From UBA2965 sp036526135 (GTDB lineage: Bacteria; Pseudomonadota; Gammaproteobacteria; Pseudomonadales; Azotimanducaceae): a stretch of DNA of 64,000 bases. Location: the NCBI GenBank assembly GCA_036526135.1, contig DATCZA010000018.1, positions 140,711-204,710 on the forward strand. Reading direction: 5' to 3'. Positions within the stretch are counted from its first letter, which is position 1. The number at the start of each line of letters is the position of its first letter. Position numbers and translations under genes: made by a program. Under the pieces are notes generated by a model, which saw only the letters and a list, made by a program, of their open reading frames with translations, made no database searches and was not told the DNA's origin. Positions 15,581-23,844 of this stretch are shown piece by piece.

Positions 15581-17372
15581 GGCAGCAAACCGGATAAGGG
15601 CCTGGGCTTGGGCGTTCGCTATTCTCGCAGTGTCCGCCTGTCAAAGCACGCCGCTCGAGACAATCGAAGCGAACGTGCCCGAAGTCTCCCCCTCATCTCC
15701 CGAAGCTCTCCTGCAACAGGCGGATCTGGCCAACGGGCGGGAAGCAGCCCGGCTGTACCTGTCGGCCACCGAGAGCTTCATTCAGGCCAACCGGCTCGAC
15801 GAGGCTGCCCGATCTTTCCAGAGGATCGACCAGGCGTTGCTCTCCGGCGCCCGGACGGCCGACTATCGATATGCCGCCGCCGAGATCGCGCTGCACGACG
15901 GCGAGCCGGATCGGGCGGCCGCGCTGCTTGGCGCCGGGGAGCCGGGCGGCGGCTCGGCGCGACGGCGCGGTCTGTGGGCGGCCACCCTGCCCGGCCGCAT
16001 CTGCCACGCCGCCGGCGATGACCAATGCGCGATCCGGGAGCTGACCGGACTCGAGGTACCCGGCGACCAGCGCCAGGAGCTGCACGACGTCATCTGGCGC
16101 TATCTGGGTTTTGCAGCCGGTTTCTCCGCGCCCGCTCAGGCCGGCCGCACCTCCGGGCGCGAGCAGGGTTGGTGGGCTCTCAAGGCCACGGTGCTGCAGG
16201 GCATCTCCGTGGAAGACCAGCGTCAGCGTGTGGACGATTGGCGCGGCGCCTGGCCCGATCACCCGGCAGCTTCCGTCTTGCCCACGGCTCTCCGCGCCTT
16301 CGACCGGGACGCCCCGAAGGTGCGACGGGTCGGGTTGCTGCTGCCGCTCAGCGGCCCCCTCGCCGTTGCCGGGCGCGCCGTTCGGGACGGCTACATCGCC
16401 GCCTATCTGCACGAGTCTGCCCAGAGCGAGCAGGAGATCATCGTCTACGACACGGCCGCCGCACCGCTGCCGAGCTTGTACGAGAAGGCCCTCCTGGACG
16501 AGGTGGACGTGCTCATAGGGCCCCTGACGAAGGAAGAGGCGTCCGCCCTCAGCGGGCTCGCCCCGTCCGTTCCCACCCTGGTGCTCAACTATCTCGAAGA
16601 CGGCCAGAGGGCGCCCTCGAACGTCTACCAGCTCGGGCTTGCCATCGAGGACGAGGCCGACACCATGGTGAGCAGGCTCCTGGAGGATGGCGCAGAGCGC
16701 TTGCTGGTCGTCCACAACGATCAGGATTGGTCGCGTCGAGCGGCGCGGCGACTTACTTCCAGCTGGCCCTATCCGGTCACGCGCGAGTTCTTTCCGGACG
16801 TCAAAACCATCACCGAATCCGTCGGACGGGCCATGCAGATCGACGCGAGCCTCGAGCGCCGCGACGAGCTGGCCAGTCTCCTGGGGACCGACCTGGAGTT
16901 TCTGCCACGCGCCAGGGGGGACCTCGACGCCGTGGTCGCGCTCGTCGATACCGTCGAGGCCAATGCCCTCGTGCCTGCGTTGCGCTTTCATTTTGCCCAG
17001 GATCTGCCCGTGTACGCGAGCTCGCAGACGGTGCGTGGAGCAACGGCACAGGAACTCGGAGAGCTTGCCGGGTTTCGCGTCAGCGAGCTGCCCTGGATAT
17101 TGTTCTCCGACCCCATCTACCTGGCCATGGCCGACGTGTTCCTCCTGCAGGGCAATCGCTTCGCCGCCTTGTACGCGCTTGGCGTGGACGCTTATCGCGT
17201 GAGCGGGCGCCTGACGCTGCTGGCCTCCGGCGGGGTCCACCAGCTGCTGGGCAGCACGGGCCTGCTCACGGTGGATGGCTCCGGACGGTTCCGTCGGGAG
17301 CTGGCGTGGGGACTGATCCGCAGGGGCCGCCTCGAACCGCTCCCGGTGATGGCCGGGCAATCGGCCCTCTGA
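15579..17372 (+). CDS. lpoA: Penicillin-binding protein activator LpoA (LppC family)
   Basis: Outer-membrane lipoprotein that activates the bifunctional synthase PBP1A from outside the peptidoglycan layer. The 597-residue product has a lipoprotein signal with lipobox LAVSAC (Cys21), a TPR-like N-terminal half (about 40-220) and a C-terminal periplasmic-binding-protein-like domain starting near VRRVGLLLPLSGPLAVAGRAVRDGY. It lies divergently from rsmI, the usual neighbourhood of lpoA. Its ATG overlaps the rsmI ATG, so its promoter must lie inside rsmI. Confidence 0.93.
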   Translation: MAANRIRAWAWAFAILAVSACQSTPLETIEANVPEVSPSSPEALLQQADLANGREAARLYLSATESFIQANRLDEAARSFQRIDQALLSGARTADYRYAAAEIALHDGEPDRAAALLGAGEPGGGSARRRGLWAATLPGRICHAAGDDQCAIRELTGLEVPGDQRQELHDVIWRYLGFAAGFSAPAQAGRTSGREQGWWALKATVLQGISVEDQRQRVDDWRGAWPDHPAASVLPTALRAFDRDAPKVRRVGLLLPLSGPLAVAGRAVRDGYIAAYLHESAQSEQEIIVYDTAAAPLPSLYEKALLDEVDVLIGPLTKEEASALSGLAPSVPTLVLNYLEDGQRAPSNVYQLGLAIEDEADTMVSRLLEDGAERLLVVHNDQDWSRRAARRLTSSWPYPVTREFFPDVKTITESVGRAMQIDASLERRDELASLLGTDLEFLPRARGDLDAVVALVDTVEANALVPALRFHFAQDLPVYASSQTVRGATAQELGELAGFRVSELPWILFSDPIYLAMADVFLLQGNRFAALYALGVDAYRVSGRLTLLASGGVHQLLGSTGLLTVDGSGRFRRELAWGLIRRGRLEPLPVMAGQSAL

Positions 17373-17734
17373 CGCCCCAGGCACGGGCAGGTGCCGGGGC
17401 AGAATCCGCCGCGCTGGACCATCTCCGCGCGCGGGGCCTCGAGCTGGTAGCCCGCAATTTCCGCTGCCGTCTGGGCGAGCTGGACATCGTCATGGTGGAC
17501 GGCAACGAGCTGGTTTTCGTCGAAGTCCGTCTGCGCAACCACGCTCGCTTCGGCGACGGCGCGGCGAGCATCACCGCCGCAAAGCGGCAGAAGCTGGCAA
17601 GGGCCGCCCGGGCATTTCTCCAACGCCACCCCCGATACCAGAGCTGCCCTTGCCGGTTCGACGTGGTGGCCATCAAAGGAGAGGGTCAACGCATGGAGAT
17701 GCGATGGCTAAAAAACGCGTTCGCGGTCGGGTAA
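17306..17734 (+). CDS. yraN: UPF0102 family protein YraN (predicted endonuclease fold)
   Basis: Small protein of the PD-(D/E)XK nuclease superfamily, of unclear role, regularly encoded after lpoA. The core motif GELDIVMVDGNELVFVEVR and the helix SITAAKRQKLARAARAFLQ are clear. The start is uncertain: no ATG is in frame after the lpoA stop. GTG at 17306 has GGGAG 5 nt upstream and gives 142 residues but overlaps lpoA by 67 nt; a CTG at 17369 would give about the usual 120. In the family EVK motif the Lys is replaced by Arg (VEVRLR). Confidence 0.85.
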   Translation: MGTDPQGPPRTAPGDGRAIGPLTPQARAGAGAESAALDHLRARGLELVARNFRCRLGELDIVMVDGNELVFVEVRLRNHARFGDGAASITAAKRQKLARAARAFLQRHPRYQSCPCRFDVVAIKGEGQRMEMRWLKNAFAVG

Positions 17735-17786
17735 TGATTCGATCCTGCCGCCAGCTGGCGCGGTGAAGCAATGAGAAATGCAGCCG

Positions 17787-18179
17787 CTACTTGATGACCT
17801 TCAGCTCGGGGCCGGACGGGCGGTCCTTCGGCGCTTCCGGGGAATCATCGGTACGGGAAGGAAACTCCTCCGGGTCGAAGATCATGCCCTCGCCGGTCTC
17901 CTTGGCGTAGATGGCCAGAACACTCGAGATGGGCGCGGATACCGGATAGGGCGCTCCACCGAACCGCCCGTCGAAGCTGAGCCCGGCGTCATCGATGACA
18001 AGTCCTCGCACGGCCGACGGCGATATGTTGAGAACGATCTTGCCGTCGTTGACGTAGTCGGCCGGCACCATCGCCGCTTCGTCCTCCGCGGAGACGAGCA
18101 CGTACGGGGTGAGCGAAGAGTCGACGAGCCAGTCGTAAAGGGCTCGAAGCAGGTAAGGACGTTTCGCCTTGGCTTTCAC
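17787..18179 (-). CDS. sspB: ClpXP protease specificity-enhancing factor SspB
   Basis: Adaptor that delivers ssrA-tagged proteins to ClpXP. The 130-residue product has the folded domain RPYLLRALYDWLVDSSLTPY through the conserved FGGAPYPVSAPISSVLAIYA and GMIFDPEE. A flexible linker then ends in the ClpX-binding peptide GPELKVIK, which corresponds to the conserved LRVVK tail. It follows sspA by 18 nt, as in E. coli. Confidence 0.95.
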   Translation of the reverse strand: MKAKAKRPYLLRALYDWLVDSSLTPYVLVSAEDEAAMVPADYVNDGKIVLNISPSAVRGLVIDDAGLSFDGRFGGAPYPVSAPISSVLAIYAKETGEGMIFDPEEFPSRTDDSPEAPKDRPSGPELKVIK

Positions 18180-18197
18180 GCCAGACCGCCCCCGGGG

Positions 18198-18830
18198 TCA
18201 GTCCCGCATCTCGAGCTCGGCCTCGGAGAGGCTTTCTCGGAACGAGCTGCGCTCGAACATGACCTGCATGTAGCGCTGCAGGGGACGCGTCGAGCGTTCC
18301 GGCAGGTTGATGCCGACGTACTTCAATCGCCACAGGATGGGCGCCACGCAGCAGTCGACAAGCGTGAACTCGTCGTTCATGAAAAAAGGCTTCTCGCTGA
18401 AAATCGGCGCGATGCTGATGATGCTTTCGCGCAGTTCCTTGCGCGCCTTGGTGATGGTCGTCTCGCGACCTTTGCCGGCCATCAGAATATCCAGCCGGCC
18501 GCTCCACTCCTTCTCCACACGCGTGATCCAAAGCCGCGACAGAGCGCGCTGGACGGGGTAGACGGGCAGAAGCGGCGGGTGCGGAAACCGCTCGTCCAGA
18601 TATTCCATGATCACGTTGGCCTCGTAGAGCACGAGGTCGCGGTCGAGCAGCGTCGGCAAGGTGTTGTACGGATTGATCTCGGCCAGGTCCTCCGGCTTGC
18701 GCGACGGATCCACGTCCACGATATCCACGGTCACGCCTTTCTCGGCGAGCACCATCCGCACCCGGTGGCAGTAGTGGTCCCGGGGGTCGGAGAAGAACGT
18801 CATTGAGGACCGCTTTGTGACTACGCTCAT
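18198..18830 (-). CDS. sspA: Stringent starvation protein A
   Basis: RNA polymerase-associated protein with a glutathione-S-transferase fold that alters promoter choice in stress. The 210-residue product has the thioredoxin-like N-domain (MTFFSDPRDHYCHRVRMVLAEKGV, inspected in two parts) and the characteristic YNTLPTLLDRDLVLYEANVI, followed by a helical C-domain with the conserved VDCCVAPILWRL. It lies directly before sspB and after the petABC operon. Confidence 0.95.
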   Translation of the reverse strand: MSVVTKRSSMTFFSDPRDHYCHRVRMVLAEKGVTVDIVDVDPSRKPEDLAEINPYNTLPTLLDRDLVLYEANVIMEYLDERFPHPPLLPVYPVQRALSRLWITRVEKEWSGRLDILMAGKGRETTITKARKELRESIISIAPIFSEKPFFMNDEFTLVDCCVAPILWRLKYVGINLPERSTRPLQRYMQVMFERSSFRESLSEAELEMRD

Positions 18831-18884
18831 GATTTACCTTTCGTCTGAAATTCGCGTTACAAGAACCTGCCGGCCCCCAACGAT

Positions 18885-19607
18885 CTAGTCGACGATTTCC
18901 TTGTGATATTCGCGGCCGAGGAGATACGTGAACACGTAAAGCACTACCAGAAACAGCAGCACGTAAATTCCCGTACGGTGACGTTCCAGACGGCTCGGAT
19001 CCCCCGTGTAGTAGAGGAAGTTCACGATGTCGTAGATCACCTGATCGAACTCCTCGGGCGAGAGTTGCCCGGTGCCTGCAACCAGCTCGGGTGAACCGGA
19101 ATCATCCAGCACCTGCTCTCCCTGGAGGCCGGCCAGAACGTTGGGCATACCCACGTTCTCGAACACCAGGTTGTTGACTCCGAAGGGCCGCGCCTCGTCC
19201 TGGTAGAACGTTCGCAGGTACGTGTACAGCCAGTCCGTGCCGCGCACCCGCGCGACCATGGTCAGATCCGGGGGAGGCGCGCCGAACCAGTTCTTGGCGA
19301 GCTCCGGATCCATGCTGGTGGTCATCAGCTCTCCGATCTTCTGGCCGGTCAGGACCAGGTTGTCCATCGCGATGTCGTGAGGAATCCCCAGATCATCCGC
19401 CGTCCGCTCGTAGCGCTGATACTTCACCGAGTGGCAGCCAATACAGTAGTTGACGTAAAGCTTGAAGCCGTTCTGCAGGGAAGGCAGGTCCTCCAGATCA
19501 GGATCGATGCTGTCCAGCGGCCAGCCCGAGCCGGCAGGAAACGCGCCTGCAGAGAATGTCAGCGTCGCGGCGGTCAGGGCCCAGAGAAACGAGCTGCGTG
19601 ATTTCAT
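18885..19607 (-). CDS. petC: Ubiquinol-cytochrome c reductase, cytochrome c1
   Basis: Haem c subunit of the bc1 complex, passing electrons from the Rieske protein to soluble cytochrome c. The 240-residue product has a cleavable signal (cut near SAGA-FPAG, about residue 22), the haem motif C55-IGC-H59, a candidate distal Met in ENVGMPNVL and a C-terminal membrane anchor (GIYVLLFLVVLYVFTYLLG). It is the last gene of petABC, 3 nt after petB. Confidence 0.97.
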   Translation of the reverse strand: MKSRSSFLWALTAATLTFSAGAFPAGSGWPLDSIDPDLEDLPSLQNGFKLYVNYCIGCHSVKYQRYERTADDLGIPHDIAMDNLVLTGQKIGELMTTSMDPELAKNWFGAPPPDLTMVARVRGTDWLYTYLRTFYQDEARPFGVNNLVFENVGMPNVLAGLQGEQVLDDSGSPELVAGTGQLSPEEFDQVIYDIVNFLYYTGDPSRLERHRTGIYVLLFLVVLYVFTYLLGREYHKEIVD

Positions 19608-19610
19608 GCC

Positions 19611-20915
19611 TTACGCCCCCTCGGCCTTTGCCGCTCGCGTCGCCTTGGTAGTCACCCTGTCCGGCACCGGTTTCGTCTTCTCCACCCGCGTGTACCAGGG
19701 CATGAGCACGAAGTACGCGAAGTAGACGACGGTGCAGATCTGGGCGAGAGCCGTTGCTGGCTTCGACGGCGCGATGGTTCCCAGGTATCCGAGTATGAAG
19801 AAGCTGATCACGAACAGCGCCAGCATCCCCTTGGACAGCCACCCCTTGTAGCGGATGGATTTCACCGGGCTGCGGTCGAGCCACGGAAGGACTGCGGGCA
19901 GCACGATGGCACCGGCCATGACTACGAATCCCCAGAATTTGGCGGGAATCCCGAAGAGAGGGAACGTGGCCGCGCGCAGCATCGCGTAGAACGGCGTGTA
20001 GTACCACACCGGCGCGATGTGCTCGGGTGTCTTCAGCGAGTTGGCCTCCTCGAAGTTCGGCTTTTCGATGAAGTAGCCGAACATCTCTGGCACGTAGAAA
20101 ACCACGATGCAGAAGAAGAAGAGAAAGAGCACGATGGCCGGAAGATCGTGTCCGATGGTGTAGTGCGGATGGAAGGGAACCCCGTCCAGGGGAATCCCGT
20201 TCTCGTCTTTGTTCTGCTTGATTTCGATACCGTCGGGGTTGTTGGAGCCGACGTGATGCAGAGCGACGATGTGCACGAAGACGAGCATCACCAGCACGAG
20301 CGGCAGGGCCACCACGTGAAGGGCGAAAAAGCGATTCAGCGTGATGTCCGAGACGAGAAAGTCGCCGCGGACCCACTCCATCAGATCAGGCCCGACCACG
20401 GGAATCGCGCCGACTAGCGAGATGATCACCTGGGCGGCCCAGTAGGACATGTTGCCCCAGGGCAGCAGGTAGCCGAGAAACCCTTCCACGATCAGGCAGG
20501 CAAATATCGCCATGCCGATGAGCCAGAGCAGTTCCCGCGGCTTGCGATAGGAGCCGTACATCATGGCCCGGAACATGTGCAGGTAAACGACCAGGAAGAA
20601 GGCCGAGGCCCCGGTGGTGTGCAGATAGCGCAGGAGCCAGCCGTACTCGACGTCGCGCATGATGTACTCGACGGAAGCGAAAGCGCCGTCGCCGCTGGGC
20701 ACGTAGCTCATGGTCAGCCAGATGCCGGTCAGCAGCTGGATCACCAGAACGACCATCGAGAGAACGCCGAACAGATACCAGACATTGAAGTTCTTCGGCG
20801 CGTAGTACCGGGACATGTGGTACTCGAAGGTCTCGGTGAGCGGAAACCTCTCGTCGACCCATTCCATGAAGTTGGACCAGCCGCGCGCAATCCTTCCCGG
20901 TTGCGATTGCTCCAT
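19611..20915 (-). CDS. petB: Ubiquinol-cytochrome c reductase, cytochrome b
   Basis: Membrane core of the bc1 complex with two haem b groups and the Qo and Qi sites. The ATG at 20915 is used because it gives the family N-terminus and shares one base with the petA stop; the longer frame upstream lies in petA. The 434-residue product carries the haem-ligand histidines in RYLHTTGAS and YLHMFRAM and in FALHVVALP and FVHIVALHH. The Qo motif is PVWY (APVWYYTPFYA), not the PEWY of mitochondria, a form seen in gammaproteobacteria. Confidence 0.98.
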   Translation of the reverse strand: MEQSQPGRIARGWSNFMEWVDERFPLTETFEYHMSRYYAPKNFNVWYLFGVLSMVVLVIQLLTGIWLTMSYVPSGDGAFASVEYIMRDVEYGWLLRYLHTTGASAFFLVVYLHMFRAMMYGSYRKPRELLWLIGMAIFACLIVEGFLGYLLPWGNMSYWAAQVIISLVGAIPVVGPDLMEWVRGDFLVSDITLNRFFALHVVALPLVLVMLVFVHIVALHHVGSNNPDGIEIKQNKDENGIPLDGVPFHPHYTIGHDLPAIVLFLFFFCIVVFYVPEMFGYFIEKPNFEEANSLKTPEHIAPVWYYTPFYAMLRAATFPLFGIPAKFWGFVVMAGAIVLPAVLPWLDRSPVKSIRYKGWLSKGMLALFVISFFILGYLGTIAPSKPATALAQICTVVYFAYFVLMPWYTRVEKTKPVPDRVTTKATRAAKAEGA

Positions 20916-21565
20916 CACGCTGTCTCCTCGTCCACGCCGATCACCACCACCGTGTCGCTCACGAACTGATACGGGGGCACTGGCAGGTTGTCCGGCGCCG
21001 GGACCCCTTTGACGACCCGTCCCGCCAGATCGAAAAGGGATCCGTGACACGGACAGAAGAAGCCGCCTTCCCAGTCAGCGGCAAAGGGTTCCGGCTTTAC
21101 CTCACCATGGTATTTCGGCGAGCAACCCAAGTGCGTGCACAGCCCCAGGTAGACGCCGATCTCCGGACGCTTCGACCGCCACGGGTTCTTTGCGTAATCG
21201 GGCTGCTGCTCGGCGTTGTCGGAATCCGGGTCGGCGAGCCGGTCGTTCTCCTGCTCGAGCCTGCGCAAGGCGTCCTCGTCGCGGTAGACCACGAACACCG
21301 GGTTACCCCGCCATGCCGGGGTGGGTCCCAGTATTTCACCGGGCCGAAGCTTGCTGATATCCACGGTCACCGGAGCACCGAGCGCACGCGCTTTCGCGCT
21401 GGGTTGCCACGACGCCACGAAGGGCACCGCTGCGCCCACGATGCCTATACCACCTACCACGGCGGAGGCTCCGATCAGAAAGTAGCGGCGTTCCTTGTTG
21501 ACCTTGGAAGGGTCGAGACTCTTAGGAACGGCGGCAGAATCCGTTGCAGCTTTATCAGCGCTCAA
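20915..21565 (-). CDS. petA: Ubiquinol-cytochrome c reductase, Rieske iron-sulfur subunit
   Basis: Electron acceptor for ubiquinol in the bc1 complex. The start is TTG at 21565 with GGGAG 7 nt upstream. The 216-residue product has a twin-arginine-like uncleaved anchor (KERRYFLIG, Arg26-Arg27, then a membrane helix at 29-51) and the 2Fe-2S ligands in C143-THLGC148 and C171-PCHGS, plus the C-terminal shell. It is the first gene of petABC. Confidence 0.97.
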   Translation of the reverse strand: MSADKAATDSAAVPKSLDPSKVNKERRYFLIGASAVVGGIGIVGAAVPFVASWQPSAKARALGAPVTVDISKLRPGEILGPTPAWRGNPVFVVYRDEDALRRLEQENDRLADPDSDNAEQQPDYAKNPWRSKRPEIGVYLGLCTHLGCSPKYHGEVKPEPFAADWEGGFFCPCHGSLFDLAGRVVKGVPAPDNLPVPPYQFVSDTVVVIGVDEETA

Positions 21566-21597
21566 GGGTCGCTCCCAGCATATTCAAACAGCCCCGC

Positions 21598-21603
21598 ATT
21601 CTA
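21598..21603 (-). promoter_or_regulatory. Candidate promoter -10 element of petABC
   Basis: TAGAAT with an upstream TGC (extended -10) lies 33 nt before the petA TTG on the minus strand, giving a leader of about 25 nt. The -35 region is poor, which an extended -10 can tolerate. The remaining 21604-21695 before rpsI shows no other clear element. Confidence 0.45.
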
Positions 21604-21695
21604 GCACACGCGGGTGCACATCCTTGCCCGCAGGAGGCTCGCGCAGCCCGCGCGGAGGTCCTTGTGGACGGGGCCCGAACGGCGCGCCGACGCCT

Positions 21696-22088
21696 CTATC
21701 GCTTGGAGAACTGCGGGCGTTTACGCGCCTTGCGCAGACCGACCTTCTTGCGCTCCACCTCGCGCGCGTCGCGGGTCAGGAACCCGGCCTTGCGCAACGC
21801 ACCTCGAAGGCTTTCGTCGTGAGCAACGAGCGCCCGGGCGATGCCGTGCCTGATCGCGCCAGCCTGGCCCGAGTTGCCTCCACCGCGAACGGTCACGCGA
21901 ATGTCCACCTTGTCTGCGACGTCGGCGACAAAGAGCGCCTGGCGAACGATCATGCGGGACGTCTCGCGCCCGAAATAGCTGTCGAGGCTCTGATTGTTGA
22001 CGAAGATGTTGCCGGTGCCCGAAGAGATGAAAACGCGGGCTGCGGAAGTCTTGCGTCGCCCCGTTCCGTAAAATTGGTTTGCTGACAT
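21696..22088 (-). CDS. rpsI: Small ribosomal subunit protein uS9
   Basis: 130-residue ribosomal protein with the family N-terminus YGTGRRKTSAARVF, the RGGGNSGQAGAIRHGIARAL core and the basic C-terminal tail KVGLRKARKRPQFSKR that reaches the P-site tRNA. It follows rplM by 34 nt, the conserved L13-S9 operon. Confidence 0.99.
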   Translation of the reverse strand: MSANQFYGTGRRKTSAARVFISSGTGNIFVNNQSLDSYFGRETSRMIVRQALFVADVADKVDIRVTVRGGGNSGQAGAIRHGIARALVAHDESLRGALRKAGFLTRDAREVERKKVGLRKARKRPQFSKR

Positions 22089-22122
22089 GCTGTGTGCGTC
22101 CTGGGCCTGATCGGCTAACTGG

Positions 22123-22551
22123 CTATAGGTTGATCGGTTCGGGTTGCTGGGCGCTGTGCGGATGTTCCGGGCCGGCGTAGACCTTGAGCTTGCGGAACAT
22201 GGCCCGGCCGAGCGTGTTGCGAGGCAGCATCCCCTTGACGGCTTTCTCGATGATGCGCTCCGGGTGCTTCTGCTGCAGATGCTCGAAGCTGATCCCCTTG
22301 ATGCCGCCGGGATAGCCGCTGTGGCGGTAGTAGATCTTGTCGGTGGTTTTGTTCCCCGTCACCCGCACCTTGTCGGCGTTGATGACCACGACGTAATCCC
22401 CCGTGTCCACGTGAGGAGTGTATTCCGGCTTGTGCTTTCCCCGGAGACGGCGAGCCACCTCGGTTGCCAGGCGACCAAGCGTCTTATCTTCTGCGTCCAC
22501 CAATAGCCACGAACGCTGCACGTCCTGCGCCCGCGCGCTTACCGTCTTCAT
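22123..22551 (-). CDS. rplM: Large ribosomal subunit protein uL13
   Basis: 142-residue ribosomal protein with the motifs WLLVDAEDKTLGRLATEVA, DYVVVINADKVRVTGNK and VKGMLPRNTLGRAMF. AAGGG precedes the ATG. It begins the rplM-rpsI operon, with its own promoter candidate in the gap after zapE. Confidence 0.99.
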   Translation of the reverse strand: MKTVSARAQDVQRSWLLVDAEDKTLGRLATEVARRLRGKHKPEYTPHVDTGDYVVVINADKVRVTGNKTTDKIYYRHSGYPGGIKGISFEHLQQKHPERIIEKAVKGMLPRNTLGRAMFRKLKVYAGPEHPHSAQQPEPINL

Positions 22552-22586
22552 GAGCCCTTCAAGATGCCGGGATTTTGGGAGCGCGA

Positions 22587-22615
22587 ATGTTAGCGGAGGG
22601 CCTGACCCTTTACAA
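22587..22615 (-). promoter_or_regulatory. Candidate promoter of rplM-rpsI
   Basis: Minus strand: TTGTAA (22610-22615) and TAACAT (22587-22592) separated by 17 bp, placing the transcription start about 30 nt before the rplM ATG. Four of six consensus bases in each hexamer. Confidence 0.5.
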
Positions 22616-22633
22616 CCAGCCCGACGGGCCTTC

Positions 22634-23734
22634 TCAGGCCCTGTGAGAGCGGGCCAGATAGTCGTGGGACTGCATCTCCAGCAGCCGGCTCACCGTGCGC
22701 TCGAACTCGAACCGCAGGCGCTCTCCCCCATAGAGCGAGGCGGGCTCGGCCTCAGCGGAGACGATCAGCTTGACGCCGTGATCATAGAACTCGTCCACCA
22801 GGCTGATGAAACGCCTCGCGGCGTCTTCCGATCGGGTGTTGAAGCGAGGCACCCCGCTGATCAGCACGGCGTGGAAGATCCGCGAGAGCTCGATGTAGTC
22901 GTTCTGGCTGCGGGGACCTTCACAGAGATCGGAAAAGTTGAACCAGGCCACGTCCTCGGCAACCCGCCGCGCCCTGATCATCCGACCTTCGATCTCGAGA
23001 TCCACGTCGTCTCGGGGCGCTTCCGGCGCCAGGGCATCGAAGCTCCGGGCAAGGCTCCGCTCCGCCCCGGCGTCCAGCGGAACGTGATAGATCTCCGCCC
23101 GCTCCAGAACCCTCAAGCGATAATCCACGTCTCCCCCGACCTGATGGATCACGGTGTGCTGCCTGATGAGCTCGATGGCGGGCAGAAAACGACGGCGCTG
23201 CAGGCCGTTCTCGTAAAGGTTGTCGGGCTCCACGTTGGACGTCGCCACCAGCGTCACGCCACGCCTGAACAGCTCGGCCAGCAGTTCCGCCAGAATCATG
23301 GCGTCGCCGATGTCCGAAACGGCAAACTCGTCGAAGCAGAGGACGCTTGCCTCGCTGGCAAACCGCTCTGCAACTTGCTGCAGAGGGTTCGGCGTGCCCG
23401 CAAGGCTCGTCAGCTGATGGTGAACGCGCTGCATGAACCGGTGGAAGTGCATGCGCAGACGAACGTCCCCGGGAAGGCACTCGTAGAAGAGGTCCATGAG
23501 CAGGGTCTTACCTCGACCGACCGTACCCCACAGATACAGGCCCCTCACAGGCTCGGGCTCAGCCCCGATGCCCAGCACGCGCAGGGCGCGCCGCAGCCGG
23601 CTGGCGTGCAGCCTTTCCCGGGCCATGAACGCCCGGTAGAGATCGTCCAGCAGCCCGGCGACCTCCCGCTGCGCCGGGTCGTCAAAGAAGCCGCTACGCG
23701 TGAGCTGTTCTTCGTATTTCTGCAACGGCGACAT
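22634..23734 (-). CDS. zapE: Cell division ATPase ZapE (AFG1 family)
   Basis: AAA-type ATPase that associates with the Z ring. The 366-residue product has Walker A GTVGRGKTLLMDLFYE (about 87-102), Walker B CFDEFAVSDIGDAM (about 154-167), and the sensor stretch LVATSNVEPDNLYENGLQR, all typical of the family. It lies between rplM and algW as in related genomes. The 110 nt separating it from the divergent algW hold a GC-rich inverted repeat but no clear promoter. Confidence 0.95.
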   Translation of the reverse strand: MSPLQKYEEQLTRSGFFDDPAQREVAGLLDDLYRAFMARERLHASRLRRALRVLGIGAEPEPVRGLYLWGTVGRGKTLLMDLFYECLPGDVRLRMHFHRFMQRVHHQLTSLAGTPNPLQQVAERFASEASVLCFDEFAVSDIGDAMILAELLAELFRRGVTLVATSNVEPDNLYENGLQRRRFLPAIELIRQHTVIHQVGGDVDYRLRVLERAEIYHVPLDAGAERSLARSFDALAPEAPRDDVDLEIEGRMIRARRVAEDVAWFNFSDLCEGPRSQNDYIELSRIFHAVLISGVPRFNTRSEDAARRFISLVDEFYDHGVKLIVSAEAEPASLYGGERLRFEFERTVSRLLEMQSHDYLARSHRA

Positions 23735-23844
23735 CGGCGGAACTTTACTTGCTCGGTCAGGAACGGCGCAATCGGCGCCACCCGACGGGCGAGGCTTGCC
23801 GCCGCGGGGCGCGGCAGGAGTTTTTCTGTTAACGTCCGCCGCCT

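Noticed and set aside
17750..17761. Palindrome CGCCAGCTGGCG between yraN and sspB considered as a bidirectional terminator
   Set aside because: The arms abut with no usable loop and no T-run follows on either strand.
23738..23744. GGAACTT resembling a sigma-E -35 element upstream of algW
   Set aside because: No TCTNA-like -10 at the required 16-17 nt spacing.
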